DNA of 64,000 nt, taken from positions 22,860,609 through 22,924,608 of the forward strand of contig CM060344.1 of assembly GCA_030674155.1 (NCBI GenBank). The letters run 5' to 3'. The DNA comes from Stramonita haemastoma. Taxonomy: Eukaryota > Mollusca > Gastropoda > Neogastropoda > Muricidae. The translations under genes were made by a program, and so were the position numbers. Position 1 is the first letter of the stretch. Every line of letters begins with the position of its first letter. The notes under the pieces were generated by a model that was not told the DNA's origin, searched no databases, and worked only from the letters and a program-made list of their open reading frames with translations. Positions 26,801-38,665 of the stretch are shown here, piece by piece.

Positions 26801-27890
26801 TCTGATGAAGGAAAGGAGGAGGAGAGTGGAAGAGGAGGAGGAAGGGAGGAAGTGGGAAGGAGAGGAGGAGGAGAGTGGGAGAAGGAGGAGGAGGAGAGGG
26901 AGGAGAGTGGGTAGAGGAGAGGAGGAGGAGAGTGGGAAGAGGAGGAGGAGAGGGAGAGAGTGGGTGAGGAGAGGAGGAGGAGAGTGGGAAGAGGAGGAGG
27001 AGAGGGAGGGAGTGGGTAGAGGAGAGGAGGAGGAGAGTGGAAAGGAGGAGGAGAGGGAGGAGAGTGGGTAGAGGAGAGGAGGAGGAGAGTGGGAAGAGGA
27101 GGAGGAGAGTGGGAAGAGGAGGAGAGGGGGGGAGAGTGGGAAGAGGAGGAGGAGAGGGAGGAGAGTGGGTAGAGGGGAGGAAGAGGAGAGTGGGAAGAGG
27201 AGGAGAGTGGGTAGAGGAGAGGGAGGAGGAGGAGAGTGGGGAAAAGGAGGAGGAGAGGGAGGAGAGTAGGTAGAGGAGAGGAAGGAGGAGGAGGAGAGTG
27301 GGAAGAGGAGGAGGAGAGTAGGTAGAGGAGAGAAGGAGGAGAGGAGAGTGGGAAGAGGGGGAGGAAGTGGAAGAGGAGGAGGAGAGTGGGAAGAGGAGAG
27401 GAAGGAGGAGAAGGAGATGGGAAGAGGAGGGAGGAGGGGGAAAGAGAGGAGAGTGGGAGAGGAGGAGGAGAGTGGGAAGAGGAGGGGGGAGAGTGGAAGA
27501 GGAGAGGAGGAGGAGAGTGGGAAGAGGAGGAAGGAGATTGGGAAGAGGAAGAGGAGGAGGAGAGTGGGAAGAGGAGGGGGAGAGTGGGAAGAGGGAAGGA
27601 GAGGAAGGAGAGGAGGAGAGTGGGAAGAGGGGGGGAGAGTGGGAAGAGGAAGGAGGAGGAGAGTGGGAAGAGGAGGAGGAGAGTGGGAAGAGGAAAGAGA
27701 GGAGGAGAGGAGAGGGGGGAGGAAGAGAGTGGGAAAGAGGAGGAGAGAGGAGAGGGGAGGAAGAGGAGAGGGAGGAGGAGGAGAGGGAGAGGAGGGAGAG
27801 GGGAAGAGGAAAGAGGAGGAGGGGGAGAGTGGGAAGATGAGAGGAGAGGGAGGAGAGAGGAAGGAAGATGAGGAAAAGTATAAAAAAAAA
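26800..27890 (+). repeat. GGA-rich minisatellite
   Basis: About 1.1 kb of units like gagtgggaagaggaggagga, with gtgggtagaggaga variants. Purine only apart from the T in gtg. Confidence 0.9.
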
Positions 27891-30800
27891 AAAAAATTTA
27901 AATGGTGGAGGGGAACAGAAGAAACCAGAAAATAAAGACACAGCACAGAACAGCAGAAGAAGGAACAAACGACGACAAAAAAGAAACGGAAAACAACAAA
28001 GAAGAAGAGGAAGAAGAAAAACAACAACAATACAAGAACAAGAAGAATTGCGAAGAACAAGAAGAGGAATTGCGAAGAATTGTGAAGACAAGAATTGAAA
28101 GAAGAATTGCGAAGAGGAAGAAGAAGAGGAGAAAAAGAAGAGGAGAAGGAGAAGAAGAAGAGGAGGAGGAGGAAGAGAAGATGAAGAAAAGAAGAAGAAG
28201 AGCAACAACAACAGCAAGAAAACCAAGAAGACCATGAAAAAGGAACAAAAAGAGGAGGAGAACAATGATGAAGACAAAGAAAGAAAAACGAAAACAAAAA
28301 CCCTTTAATTATAAAGAAAAACAAAGACAATGTCGACCAACAAGGAAAGACCAACATCAAAAACAGAAAAAAGAGAGGAAGAAGAAGAAACTGTGCAGAC
28401 AAGACTGTAGTTGCTGATAAAGTGACGACAACAAAGGAGGAGGAAAAGTTATAAAAATAAAAAAAAGAAAGAAAAAAGAAAGAAGAATTGGTGGAGGGGG
28501 AACAGAAGAAGCCAGAAACAAAGACACAGGACAGAGCAACAGAGGACGGAACAAACGCGACAAAAAAGAAACGGAAACAACAAAGAAGAAGAAGAAACAC
28601 AACAACAAGAACAACAACAACAAGACCAAGAAGAATTGCGAAGAACAAGAAGAGGAATTGCGAAGAAGAATTGTGAAAAACAAGAATTGGCGAAGAACAA
28701 GGGGAAAAAAGAAGAAGAAAAAGGGAAAAAAGAGCAACAAAAACCAAGAAGACATGAAGAAGAACTCCCCCAAAAAGAGAACAAAGAAGAAGAAAAAACT
28801 TAATAATAAAAAGAAAAAACAAAAAAACCGTTAACTTTGAAGAAAAACACAGCAATGTCGACCAACAAGAAAAAAAACATCAGAAACAAAAAAAAGAGAG
28901 GAAGAAGAAGAAACTGAGCAGACGAGATTGTAGTTGATGATGAAAATGACGACTAAAAGGAAAAGTTGGCAACACTGATGAAGAAAAGAAAGACATCAAA
29001 ATAACAAGGACTTTGTACATGTAGAAAACGCAGAAGCAAACATCCAACACAGAAAATCCTGAAAGAAAACGAGAAAAGAGAAAAAATAAGCTGAGGAAAA
29101 AGATTTTTAAAAAACAAAACAAAAAAGACGACTATAAAGGAAAACGCAAGACATCAACAAGAAGAAAAAAAAAGACGAGGTGAAAAAGAAAACAAAGATC
29201 AGCACAAAAGATGAACACTAAGGAGAAGGGAGACAACACGTGGCAAAGAAGATGAAGACCCCAGCAAAGATGAGGGCGACAAAGACAAGGCTGGAAACAG
29301 AATGGACAGAAAGGAGAAGAGGAATGAAATACTAAACAGCCCAAGAACAAAAGAGACCAAGAAAGAAGAAAAAAGAAGTAGAAAAGACAGAAAACAACAC
29401 GACAAAGATAAGAACAAGAAGAGGAACCACAAGAACAAGAAGAAAAAAAAACATCAGCAACAAGGAGAACAATAATAGAAATAAAAAGAAGATGACCAAT
29501 AACAAGAACAACAAGAAGGTGAACAACAAGAACAATAGCAATAACAAGAACTACAACATAAAGGAGAAGAAGACAAACAACAAAAAGACGCACCAACTAC
29601 AAAATGACAAAGAACAACCGCAACAACAAAAAGAAGACGAAGAAGGAAAAGAGCAACAAGACAAGAACAAGAACAACAGCCATAAGAAAAAGAACAACAA
29701 CAAAAGCAACAAAAAGAACAACAAGACGAACAACATCAAAAAAGACCAACAACAAGAACAACAACATGACCAACAACAATAAGAAACAGAACCACATCAA
29801 GAGAAACAACAACGGCAGCAACACGAAGAAGAAGCAGAAGAAGACGACGACGACGACGACAACAAACAATAAGAAGAAGAACAACAACATGAACAAGGAG
29901 AAGAACAACTACAAAAAAAGAACAACAATAATAACAAGAAGACGAAAATGAAGAGGAAGAACAAAAACAACAAGAATAAAAACAAATACAAAAAGACAAC
30001 AACAAAAAACAGCAACCACACGAAGAAGAAGATTAAGAACAACAACAAGAAAAACAACAGCAACAACAACAACAACTAGAAAAAGAACAACCGTATGAAG
30101 AAGAACAACAACGACAAGAACATAAAAACAAGAAAAGAAAACAAGAACGAGATCAAGAAGATCAACAAGAATAATAACAAGAAAAAGAAAAAAAGCAACA
30201 AGAACAAACAGAAGAAGAAGAAAATACAACAACAAGATTAACAACAACAGCAAAAAGAACATCAACAACAAGAAAAAGAAGAACAACAACAACGACAACA
30301 AAGGAGAGAAAAAAAGAACTACTAGAAGAAAACAAGAAAAAGAACAACAACAAGACAACGAAAAGAACAACAGCAAGAAGAAAAAGCAGAACAACAACAA
30401 AATGAGCAACAACAACAACAGGACGAAAAACAACAACAGCAAGAACAACACAAAGAAGAAGAAGAACAACAACATGAACAAGAAAAAGAACAACAATAAC
30501 AAGGAGCAGAACAACAACAAGAAGCTGAAGAAGAAAAAGGAAGAGGAGGAGGAGGAATACAACAACAAGAGGAACAAGAAGGAGAAAAAAACAAACAGGA
30601 ACAACAAGACGATAAAGAACAACATCAACAAGACAAACAACAACAAGAAGATCAACAAATATCAGAAGAACAAAAAGAAAAAAAACAAGAAACAGAAAAA
30701 GAACAATATGTACCACAACAACAAAAAGAACAACAACAACAGTAACAAGAACAACAACAGCAACAACAACACACAGAAGAAGAAGGAAAAGAAGAATAAC

Positions 30801-31653
30801 AGCAATAACAACAAAACATTCTGAAAAAGAAGAAGAAAAAGAACGACGATGACAACATCAACAACATGCTGAAGAAGGAGAACAACATTTACAAGGACAG
30901 CAAGAAGTCCAAGAAGAATATGAACAACAACAAGATGAAGGACAAACAAAAAAGAAGAAGAAGAATATTAAGGAGAACGACAACAAGAATACAACAACAA
31001 CAAGGAGTGCAAGAACAACAACAACAACAACAAGTAGAATGATATCAACAAAAGAAGAAGAGCAACAACAACAAGAAAACAAAAAGGAGAAGAACAACAA
31101 CAACAAGAATAACAACAACAAAAGAAGAAGAACAACAACAAACAAGAACAAAACAAGAACAAAACAAGAAGGGAGAAAAAAGAGCAAGAAAAAAAAGTAC
31201 AACACAATCAAACGAACAACAAACAAAACAGCAAGAGGGAGAAGAGCAGCAACTGAACAACAAAAAACAACAACGATCACAAAAACAACAGAAAAAAAGC
31301 ATCAAGACCAAGAAAAGCAAGAAAAAAAAAACAAGAACAAGCAAATTGAACAACAACGAGGTCACGAACAAGAACAACAGCAAGAAAGAACAACCAGAAC
31401 AAGAACGACAGGAACAACAAGAAGAAGAAAAAAGAACGACAAGAAAAGAACAAGAACAGCAACAAAACAACAACAAGAGCACCTGCAAGAAAATCAACAA
31501 GAACAAGAACAAAAACAAAGAGAAGAAAAGGAAGAAGGGAAAAAAGCAGATGAAGACAACCTGTCAAAAACAAGAAGCAGAGGGGAAAAGGAGGAGGAGG
31601 AGGGAGAAGAAAAGGAGGAGGAGGACAGATCAGACAAGAAGCAGAATATGCTG
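27890..31653 (+). repeat. 3.8-kb purine/AAC tract ending in donor-like junction
   Basis: GAA- and AACAAC-rich DNA. It contains an internal tandem duplication: ggtggaggggaacagaagaa near 27903 recurs near 28491, and caatgtcgaccaacaagga near 28328 recurs near 28853. From about 29480 it is dominated by AAC/AAG/GAA units (Asn/Lys/Gln-rich if translated). It ends gaatATGCTG/gtgagtt at 31648-31660, the same junction as at 22899 and 47351. Confidence 0.7.
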
Positions 31654-31744
31654 GTGAGTTAAACATCTTCATGTAGATGGCTGTGAGTGTGTTTGCGTGA
31701 GCATGCGCACGCGCGCGTGTTTGTGTCTGTGTCTGTGTCTGTAT

Positions 31745-31813
31745 CTGTGTGTGTGTGTGTGTATGTATGTATGTGTGCGTGAGTCTTCCTGTCTGTGTGT
31801 GTTTATGTATGTG

Positions 31814-31860
<47 letters not shown>
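31745..31860. repeat. (TG)n-rich microsatellite, left of SINE-A
   Basis: TG-rich DNA ending in a pure TG run at 31818-31858. Confidence 0.9.
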
Positions 31861-31861
<1 letters not shown>

Positions 31862-31865
<4 letters not shown>

Positions 31866-32210
31866 TTATTTATTTATTTATTCTTTTATATCGAGGATAA
31901 CAGAATAAGCAATCATGTGCTTTTTTCATCCGGTCCCCGTGTGTATGCAGTTTTGTAAATATTGTCATCTGTTCCCACCGGCACACAATGGCCTACTCTT
32001 ACGAAAAGTGGAACAGGATTTAACGTGTGCGCAAGATGTTCTGTGTGCGTTCGCACACGGGGCCTCGGTTTAAAGTCTCATCCGAAGGACTTTTGGGGAG
32101 AGTGGAGTCAGCACTGATGTTAACTCCAGGAGAAAAATTTCCTCGACCGGACTCGAACCTGGGTCATCAAATTGCGAGCGCAATGTTCTGACCACTAGGC
32201 TATCCGTCCC

Positions 32211-32213
<3 letters not shown>
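31862..32213 (-). mobile_element. SINE-A, full-length reference copy
   Basis: Reading the minus strand: head ggggacggatagcctagtgg, A box tagcctagtgg (32192-32202), B box ggttcgagtcc (32149-32159), body (tcagtgctgactccactctc; ccttcggatgagac; cacacgttaaatcctgttcc; ccggtgggaacagatgaca), a hairpin region near 31905-31925, and cctcgatataaaag with an AAAT-rich tail. It sits inside a TG repeat, with TG runs on both sides, and block 1 lacks it. It therefore inserted after the block duplication. Transcription by RNA polymerase III from the A and B boxes is expected from family knowledge. Confidence 0.92.

Positions 32214-32275
<62 letters not shown>
32213..32275. repeat. (TG)n microsatellite, right of SINE-A
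   Basis: TG run of about 58 bp abutting the SINE head. Confidence 0.95.
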
Positions 32276-32278
<3 letters not shown>

Positions 32279-32587
32279 ACAGTTTATTTTTTCATACTTT
32301 GAAAAATCTGTGAAAACCAGCAAGCATGTTTCTGACTGGCACGCTATAGAATATACTACTTTACCCCGGAAACTACCTCTGATGTGTAACCTTTTTAATA
32401 TTTTGAGAGTATCGTTATGTGTTGAGTCGGAACAAGGATGCAAGTGTGAGTAGGGTAACATGGCTATTTAAATCTGTACGGTACATGTATGTGTAACTGC
32501 TAAATTGTATAATTGGCTAGCTGTTTCTTTCTTTCTATCTGAGTCCATCTATATGTCTTAATCTAAGTTTTTGTGTGCCCGCCATAG

Positions 32588-32714
32588 AAGACAACATAGT
32601 GCAAGACTACAGCCTGCTGGACACCATAGAAAAGAAGGCCCTGGAAGACTGTTCCCGTCCTAGGTAATTCAATGCCTGAGGATGCGGCACGAGCAGGTGG
32701 AAGCACCCAGTAAG
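32588..32714 (+). other. Exon-like cassette d
   Basis: 127 bp, the same length as cassette a, between gcccgccatag and aag/gtatgt. It is nearly identical to a. In the MPEDAARAGGSTQ frame a TAA precedes the donor. Confidence 0.45.
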
Positions 32715-32945
32715 GTATGTTCATAATGTCATCTGTCGTTGTTGTTGGCCAATCCACATTTTAATATTCGGAGAGCTTTTAAGAACATGCATAATTTCTT
32801 ACACAAGATATTTAAGAATCACTGAGAGTTAAAATCTGAGAGTGCAGTGAGCAGTTTGCGTAATTGGCCTTTCTTTTTTAGATAAAGAACTTGGCTGGAA
32901 CTGTCTGCGTATTCTGGCTTTAGAAGAGTTTTTTTTTTTCCTTTA

Positions 32946-33042
32946 ATGCTTTTAGATGTTTTCATCAATGACAAACTTTTAGTATGACCTGTACACTCCA
33001 TGGAAGGGAAAAAAATTCATTGATGAAAACATCAAAAAGCAT
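32946..33042. repeat. Inverted repeat, about 26-bp arms
   Basis: tgcttttagatgttttcatc at 32946 and its near-complement gatgaaaacatcaaaaagca ending near 33042 are separated by about 45 bp. They could form a hairpin. Confidence 0.7.
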
Positions 33043-33270
33043 AAGATTTTCACATCAACAATGGTTCTTTGCCAGCATCAGTGTCGCAAATGACTATTGG
33101 ACCTTGCTGTGTTTGTTAAAATGTTTCTTTTACCAAGATATTGCTTTTTAATATCTATATAGTATGGTTATGTGTTGATCTCGAACAAGGATGCCAGTGT
33201 GTGCGTAGACGTGTTTATGGCTGTTTAAATCTGTTCCTATATATGTTTCCGTAACTGTTGCTATGTTTAG

Positions 33271-33396
33271 TTGACTACACCCTGCAAGACGACACCCTGC
33301 TGGACACCATACAAAAAAGACCCCGGAAGACTGTTCCCGTCCTAGGTACTTCAATGCCTGAGGATGCGGCACGAGCAAGTGGAAGCACCCAATAAG
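33271..33396 (+). other. Exon-like cassette e
   Basis: 126 bp from tttag to aag/gtaata. It has two DYTLQ-type 15-bp units where cassette b has more. A frame difference in atacaaaaaagaccccgg places the leader and MPEDAARASGSTQ in one frame, ending in TAA immediately before the donor-like site. Confidence 0.45.
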
Positions 33397-33574
33397 GTAA
33401 TACCAGTGCTACCTATTGTTGTTGGGTGTTTTACATCTTAACATTAACAATCCTCAAGAATATGCACTGGATCTCACACATAATACTCAAGAATCGCTGA
33501 AACTGTGAGAACACAGGCTGTAAGTAAGAAGCTTGCATATCAAAGAAAAAGGTAACGGTGTCCCATAACCTATA

Positions 33575-33828
33575 TGTGCAAGGCATCAGAGACCTCAGCT
33601 TCTCTAGGTGCCAGCATATTGAGGGCGGCACCCATCTCTCCCTCGCTGCTTAATCTTCTCTTACCCTTAAAAGGGCAGGCACTCATTTACAGCTGGGTGG
33701 ACTCGGGATTGTACTAAGGCCAAAGCACGCAAACAGTCACCCATCCAATTGGTAATCACCCTCGATGCTGCTTAACCTTAGCTTGGGAAATGCGAGTGCT
33801 CTGACCACTGAGCTATCCCGTCCCCATC
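33575..33828 (-). mobile_element. SINE-D copy (tRNA/5S-like), block 2
   Basis: Paralogue of 24163-24418, with the same tRNA-like A box and 5S-like segment (gttaagcagcatcgagggt, then ttggatgggtgactg). Confidence 0.65.
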
Positions 33829-33979
33829 GTGTTTGCATATATGGCCCATTTCTCTAGTAGGCTACCTAGCGATATATTAATATAGGCAGCTATACTTTGG
33901 TTTCTGTTGATTTTTTTTCTTCTCTACGAAGAGGACCACTTAAGCTACACACCATGGCCACAAAAGCTATTATGATTTC

Positions 33980-33995
33980 TATTATTATCATTATT

Positions 33996-34030
<35 letters not shown>
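33980..34030. repeat. (ATC)n microsatellite
   Basis: ATT then ATC trinucleotides; block 1 has only a short version near 24560. Confidence 0.9.
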
Positions 34031-34112
34031 TTCTAATATCATAACTATTGTTATCATGAAACAGCATAGGTTTGAACATGTGCTTTCACATAATTATTTT
34101 TACAACATTAAA

Positions 34113-34430
<318 letters not shown>

Positions 34431-34468
34431 ATTTGATTTTGGAATATGTATCTCAATTTTTTGTGTAG

Positions 34469-34553
34469 GTTTATTCTGCTGTCGGCACTGTTCCCGTCCT
34501 AGGTACTTCAATGCCTGAGGATGCGGCACGAGCAAGTGGAAACCTGAAATAAG
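34469..34553 (+). other. Exon-like cassette f
   Basis: 85 bp, the same length and boundaries as cassette c. It ends in TAA before the donor-like aag/gtactg in the MPEDAARASGN frame. Confidence 0.45.
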
Positions 34554-34597
34554 GTACTGTGTGTTGTTGTTGGTTTAGCAGCTGATTTAGTCTTTAT

Positions 34598-34845
34598 CTA
34601 GTCTTTTATTTCCAGGATAGCGAAATAAGCATTTGTGTACTTTTCTTTTACGAACAGTGACCATGTGCATACAGTTTAGTACATTTTGTCATCTGTTCTC
34701 ACCGGCACACGATGGCCTAATCCTCCGAAAGGCAGAACAGGTTTTAACATGTGCGCAAGATGTTCCGTGTGCGTTCTCACACACAACCTCCATTTACAAT
34801 CTTGTCCATGTGACTTATTTTGAGTGTTTTCTAGAATGTGCTCCA
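34598..34845 (-). mobile_element. Old SINE-A copy, block 2
   Basis: Paralogue of 25082-25320 with the same truncation. Confidence 0.7.
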
Positions 34846-35288
34846 TGAATAGGCAGCTGCACTCTGGCTTCAGAAGATTTGTTCTCATGTCATGAAGAGT
34901 ACACTTCATGCAAAGATGTTGTTGAGGACAAACACTTTTGTATATCAGCATTGGTGCTTTGCTGACATCACTAACTCAGACAATCTCAACACTTGTATAT
35001 CAGCATTGGTGCTTTGCTGACAACAATAACTCAGTTAGTGCCCTGGGCCAAGTATGTTAATGATAAATTTCTTTAACAAGAATAACATTGTTTCATGTGT
35101 ACATGGGAGGATCAGTATGTTCTGAGTGAACTAGAATTAATTGCTAAAGCAACTTTTCCTTTTTTTAAGTGAACGGGATGACAGACTAGATATGGCCTTC
35201 GTTGTCGTCTGAGCTAGAAATGACATGGACTGAGTTACACATCTTTGGGAGGATTTTTTTGTGCTGGGCCAGAGCTCCAGTGTGTGGA

Positions 35289-35391
<103 letters not shown>

Positions 35392-35474
35392 CACCATTAA
35401 TTTCATATGCTAGGCCAATGATATGATCAGTAAACATGGACTTCCAAATTTATAATTTTGCTTTTACATTACAG

Positions 35475-35860
35475 CACAATAGAACCAAGACTCTACAGAA
35501 CAGAGTATGGAAAACAGAGAAAGAAGAAAGAACAGAGGACAAAGCAGCAGACGAAGAAACAGACGACGACAAAGAAGACAGAACGGGAAAAACCCAAAGA
35601 TTTTTAAAACTAGTATGTCTACAATGAACAAAAGAAGAAGAAATATAGCAGAAGCAGCAGCAACAACAACAACAACAACAACAACAACAAGGGCAAGAAA
35701 AACAACAACAATAAGAGCAAGCGAAACAAGAAAATCATCAAGACCAAGAAGAGCGAGAAAAACAAAAACCATATCAACAAGAAGAAGAAAAAGAACAACA
35801 ACAAGAGCAAAAACAACAAGTCAAGTCAAGTCAAAAACAAATCAAGAGGGGAAAAAGGCG

Positions 35861-35892
<32 letters not shown>

Positions 35893-36363
35893 GATAAACA
35901 ATAAAACGCAAAAGAAGCAGTTTTGGGAAGGAGGAGATGGGAAGGAGGAGGTGGTGAGGAGGAGTTGGGGGAGGAGAAGGTGGTGAGGAAGAAGAGGAGG
36001 TGGGAGGAAGAGGAGGTGGGAAGGAGGAGGAGGTGGTGGTGAGGAGGAGGAGGGAAGGAGGAGGTGGTGGGGAGGAGGTGGTGGGGAGGAAGAGGAGGTG
36101 GGGAGGAAGAGGAGGTGGGAAAGAGGAGGAGGAGGAGGTGGGAAGGAGGAGGTGGGAAGGAGGAGGTGGGAAGGAGGAGGTGGGAAGGAGGAGGAGGAGG
36201 TGGGAAGGAGGAGGAGGTGGTGGTGGGGAGGAGGTGGGAAGGAGGAGGTGGGAAGGAGGAGGAGGATGTGGTGGTGAGGAGGAGGAGGTGGTGAGGAGGA
36301 GGTGAGGAGGAGGAGGTGGTGAGGAGGAGGAGGTGAGGAGGAGGAGGTGGTGGTGAGGAGGAG
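35475..36363 (+). repeat. Purine-strand tract, block 2
   Basis: Follows tttgcttttacattacag. The lead cacaatagaaccaagactct matches 25875. AAC and GAA units are followed from 35920 by GGA/GGT units (ggtgggaaggaggagg). Confidence 0.65.
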
Positions 36364-36632
36364 GTCCCTGTGTTTGCAGTTTTTTCAAATTTGTCATCCA
36401 TTCCCACTGGCGCTCAATGGCCTACTCTTCTGAAAAGCGGAACAGAATTTAACATGTGCGCAAGATGTTCTGCGAACGTTCGCACACGGGGTCTCGGTTT
36501 AGGGTCTCATTTGAAGGACTTAAGGGAGAGTGGAGTTGGCACTGATGTTAACTCCAGGGGGAAAATTCTCTTGAACGAGATTCGAACCTGGGTCAGCAGA
36601 TCACGAGCGCATCACTCTGACCACTGTGATGA
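36364..36632 (-). mobile_element. SINE-A copy inside a purine tract, block 2
   Basis: Paralogue of 26546-26800, better preserved. The head region gatgcgctcgtgatctgctg and a B-box-like ggttcgaatct are readable on the minus strand. Confidence 0.8.
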
Positions 36633-36639
36633 GGGGAAG

Positions 36640-37072
36640 GAGGAGGAGGAAGGGAGGAGGAGAGGAAAGAGGAGGAGGAGAGGAAAGAGGATGGGAAGAA
36701 AGATTTTTTAAAAATTTGTTTGTTTTTTGTTTCTTTCTTTCTTTATTTATTTGTTTATCTATTCTTTTATTTCGACGATAATTGAATAAGCACTTATATA
36801 CGTATGTGCTGTATTACATCCAGTCTGCATTCGTTCGCACACGGGCCTCGGTTTATAGTCTCATCCGATTGACTTATCACTCTGACCACTCTGATGAGGG
36901 GAAGGAGGAAGGAGGAGGAGAGGAAGGAGGAGGAGAGGAAGGAGAAGAGAGAGAGAGAAGAGGAGGAGGAGAGAGAGGAGAGGAGAGAAAGGAGAAGAGG
37001 AGGAGAGAGAGAAAGGAGAAGAGGAGGAGACGCACACGGGGCCTCGGTTTTTAGTCTCATCCGAAGGACTGT
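36640..37072 (-). mobile_element. Deleted SINE-A pieces among purine repeats
   Basis: 36762-36895 carries the 3' end (cgataattgaataagcac), a deletion, then the middle (ttcgcacacgggcctcgg) and a head remnant. 37030-37070 repeats the middle piece. GGA/AG-rich repeats lie between (36640-36710, 36900-37030). Confidence 0.65.
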
Positions 37073-37139
37073 GTATGTGTGTGTGTGTGTGTGCGCGCGC
37101 GCGCATCTCTGTATGTGCACAATGTGCCCTCAGCATCTA

Positions 37140-37600
37140 GGCTTTATCACAGTTCTCGATTAATCCATTGATACCAGGGGGCAACAACAAAGTGAGAGGC
37201 TGTATGATCAGTGGCTTTCCCACTCATGGAATTCCACTTTACAGCTTAGTCTTTAGTGATCGACTATGACTCTGACTAGGAGGCTGGACTTTGCATAGTC
37301 CTTATGTGCTGCAGCCCAGAGGGCTAGTTGGCCTTCGGAGAACATCTCCAACACTGACTGTCCCTATGCCCTCTTGGCCGCGAGAGTGGGGGTGTGCTGT
37401 GAGCAAGACATCTCCACTATAAATAAATTTCTGCCCACTTTCCGAAACAGCAGCTGCCTCCTCTGCTGTTTTGGAGGTCATTGTCGAACGCGACGGACAA
37501 ACAAAGAAGTATAATCTGTGTGTACATGCTTATGTAGGTACAAGTGTACGTGCATGTGTGTGTGTTCCTACGTGTATGTCTATTGTGCCTATGTGTCATC
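37140..37600. other. Unassigned moderately GC-rich segment
   Basis: Not low-complexity; includes gtgctgcagcccagagggct and ctcttggccgcgagagtg. No frame or RNA fold that I recognise. It could be a retroposon 3' region or unique sequence. Confidence 0.4.
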
Positions 37601-37887
37601 CTATTCATATGCTAGGCCAGTGATTTGAGCACTACCCATGGACTTGCTAATGCATCATTTTGTTTTACATTATTGCACAATAGAACAAAGACATGAAAGA
37701 CGAGGACATGGAGAAAAGAAGAAAAAGAAGAAAGGACGCAAGGCAAAGCAGCAAACGATGAAACAAGTGACGACAAGAAAGAGAGCAGAAAAGAAAACAA
37801 CAGATGTTTATTACAAGGACAACAATGGAAGAAAGATTAAATGTGAAGGGAAGACGAGGATGATGAAGATAGAAGAAGAAGAAGATC

Positions 37888-37953
<66 letters not shown>

Positions 37954-38463
37954 TTGAAGAACAACCAGAAGAAAAAGAAGAGCGAGAAATTAACTAAGAA
38001 AAACGAAGTCAAAGAGGAGCATGCAGAAGACATTGAAGACGACAAAGAAGATTTCTATGAAGAAATAGGCCACGACACATATGTCTGTGAAGAAATAGGC
38101 CACGACACATATGTCTGTGAAGAAATAGGCTACGACACATATGCCTGTGAAGAAATAGGCCACGACACATATGTATGTGAAGAAATAGGCCACGACACAT
38201 ATGTCTGTGAAGAAATAGGCCACGACACATATGTCTGTGAAGAAATAGGCCACGACACATATGTCTGTGAAGAAATAGGCCACGACACATATGTCTGTGA
38301 AGAAATAGGCGACAACAAAGAAGATTTATATGAAGAAATAGGCGACAACGAAGAAGGTGTTTGTGAAGAAATACGCGACAACAAGGAAGATGTTTGTGAA
38401 GAAATAGGCGACAACAAAGAAGATGTCTGTGAAGAGATAGGCGACAACAAAGGAGGAAAATGA
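37954..38463 (+). CDS. Acidic decapeptide-repeat frame (possible exon part)
   Basis: A 169-codon frame. After a charged lead (KNEVKEEHAEDIEDDKEDF) come eight consecutive 10-residue units EEIGHDTYVC at about 38060-38310, encoded by a nearly perfect 30-bp repeat with small variants (GYDTYAC). They change to 11-residue units of the form EEIGDNKEDVC (38310-38450). The unit length stays a multiple of three across the change and the frame stays open. Just upstream an overlapping frame (37638-37997) carries a run of about 22 Gln. Downstream the 15-bp repeat continues the acidic theme in another frame (AKEDN/AKEDS units), implying a frame change near 38455 or no translation. No ATG context, domain or homologue recognised. 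The opposite strand is also open here, which weakens the case. Confidence 0.3.
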   Translation: MKNNQKKKKSEKLTKKNEVKEEHAEDIEDDKEDFYEEIGHDTYVCEEIGHDTYVCEEIGYDTYACEEIGHDTYVCEEIGHDTYVCEEIGHDTYVCEEIGHDTYVCEEIGHDTYVCEEIGDNKEDLYEEIGDNEEGVCEEIRDNKEDVCEEIGDNKEDVCEEIGDNKGGK

Positions 38464-38665
38464 CAAAGAAGACGATGCCAATGAAGACTGTGCCAAAGAA
38501 GACAATGCCAAAGAAGACTGTGCCAAAGAAGACAGTGCCAAAGAAGACAATGCCAAAGAAGACAATGCCAAAGAAGACAGAACCAAAGAAGACAGTGCCA
38601 AAGAAAACAGTGCTAAAGAAGACAGTGCCGAAGAAGACATTACCAAAGAAGACGATTTAAAATCA
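38460..38665 (+). repeat. 15-bp tandem repeat, about 13 copies
   Basis: Units of gccaaagaagacaat type; two forward frames are open (AKEDN or PKKTM). Confidence 0.85.

Noticed and set aside
26700..28855. Minus-strand frames of 525 and 688 codons rich in Ser, Pro and Leu
   Set aside because: Compositional artefact of the GGA minisatellite; no conserved block or domain.
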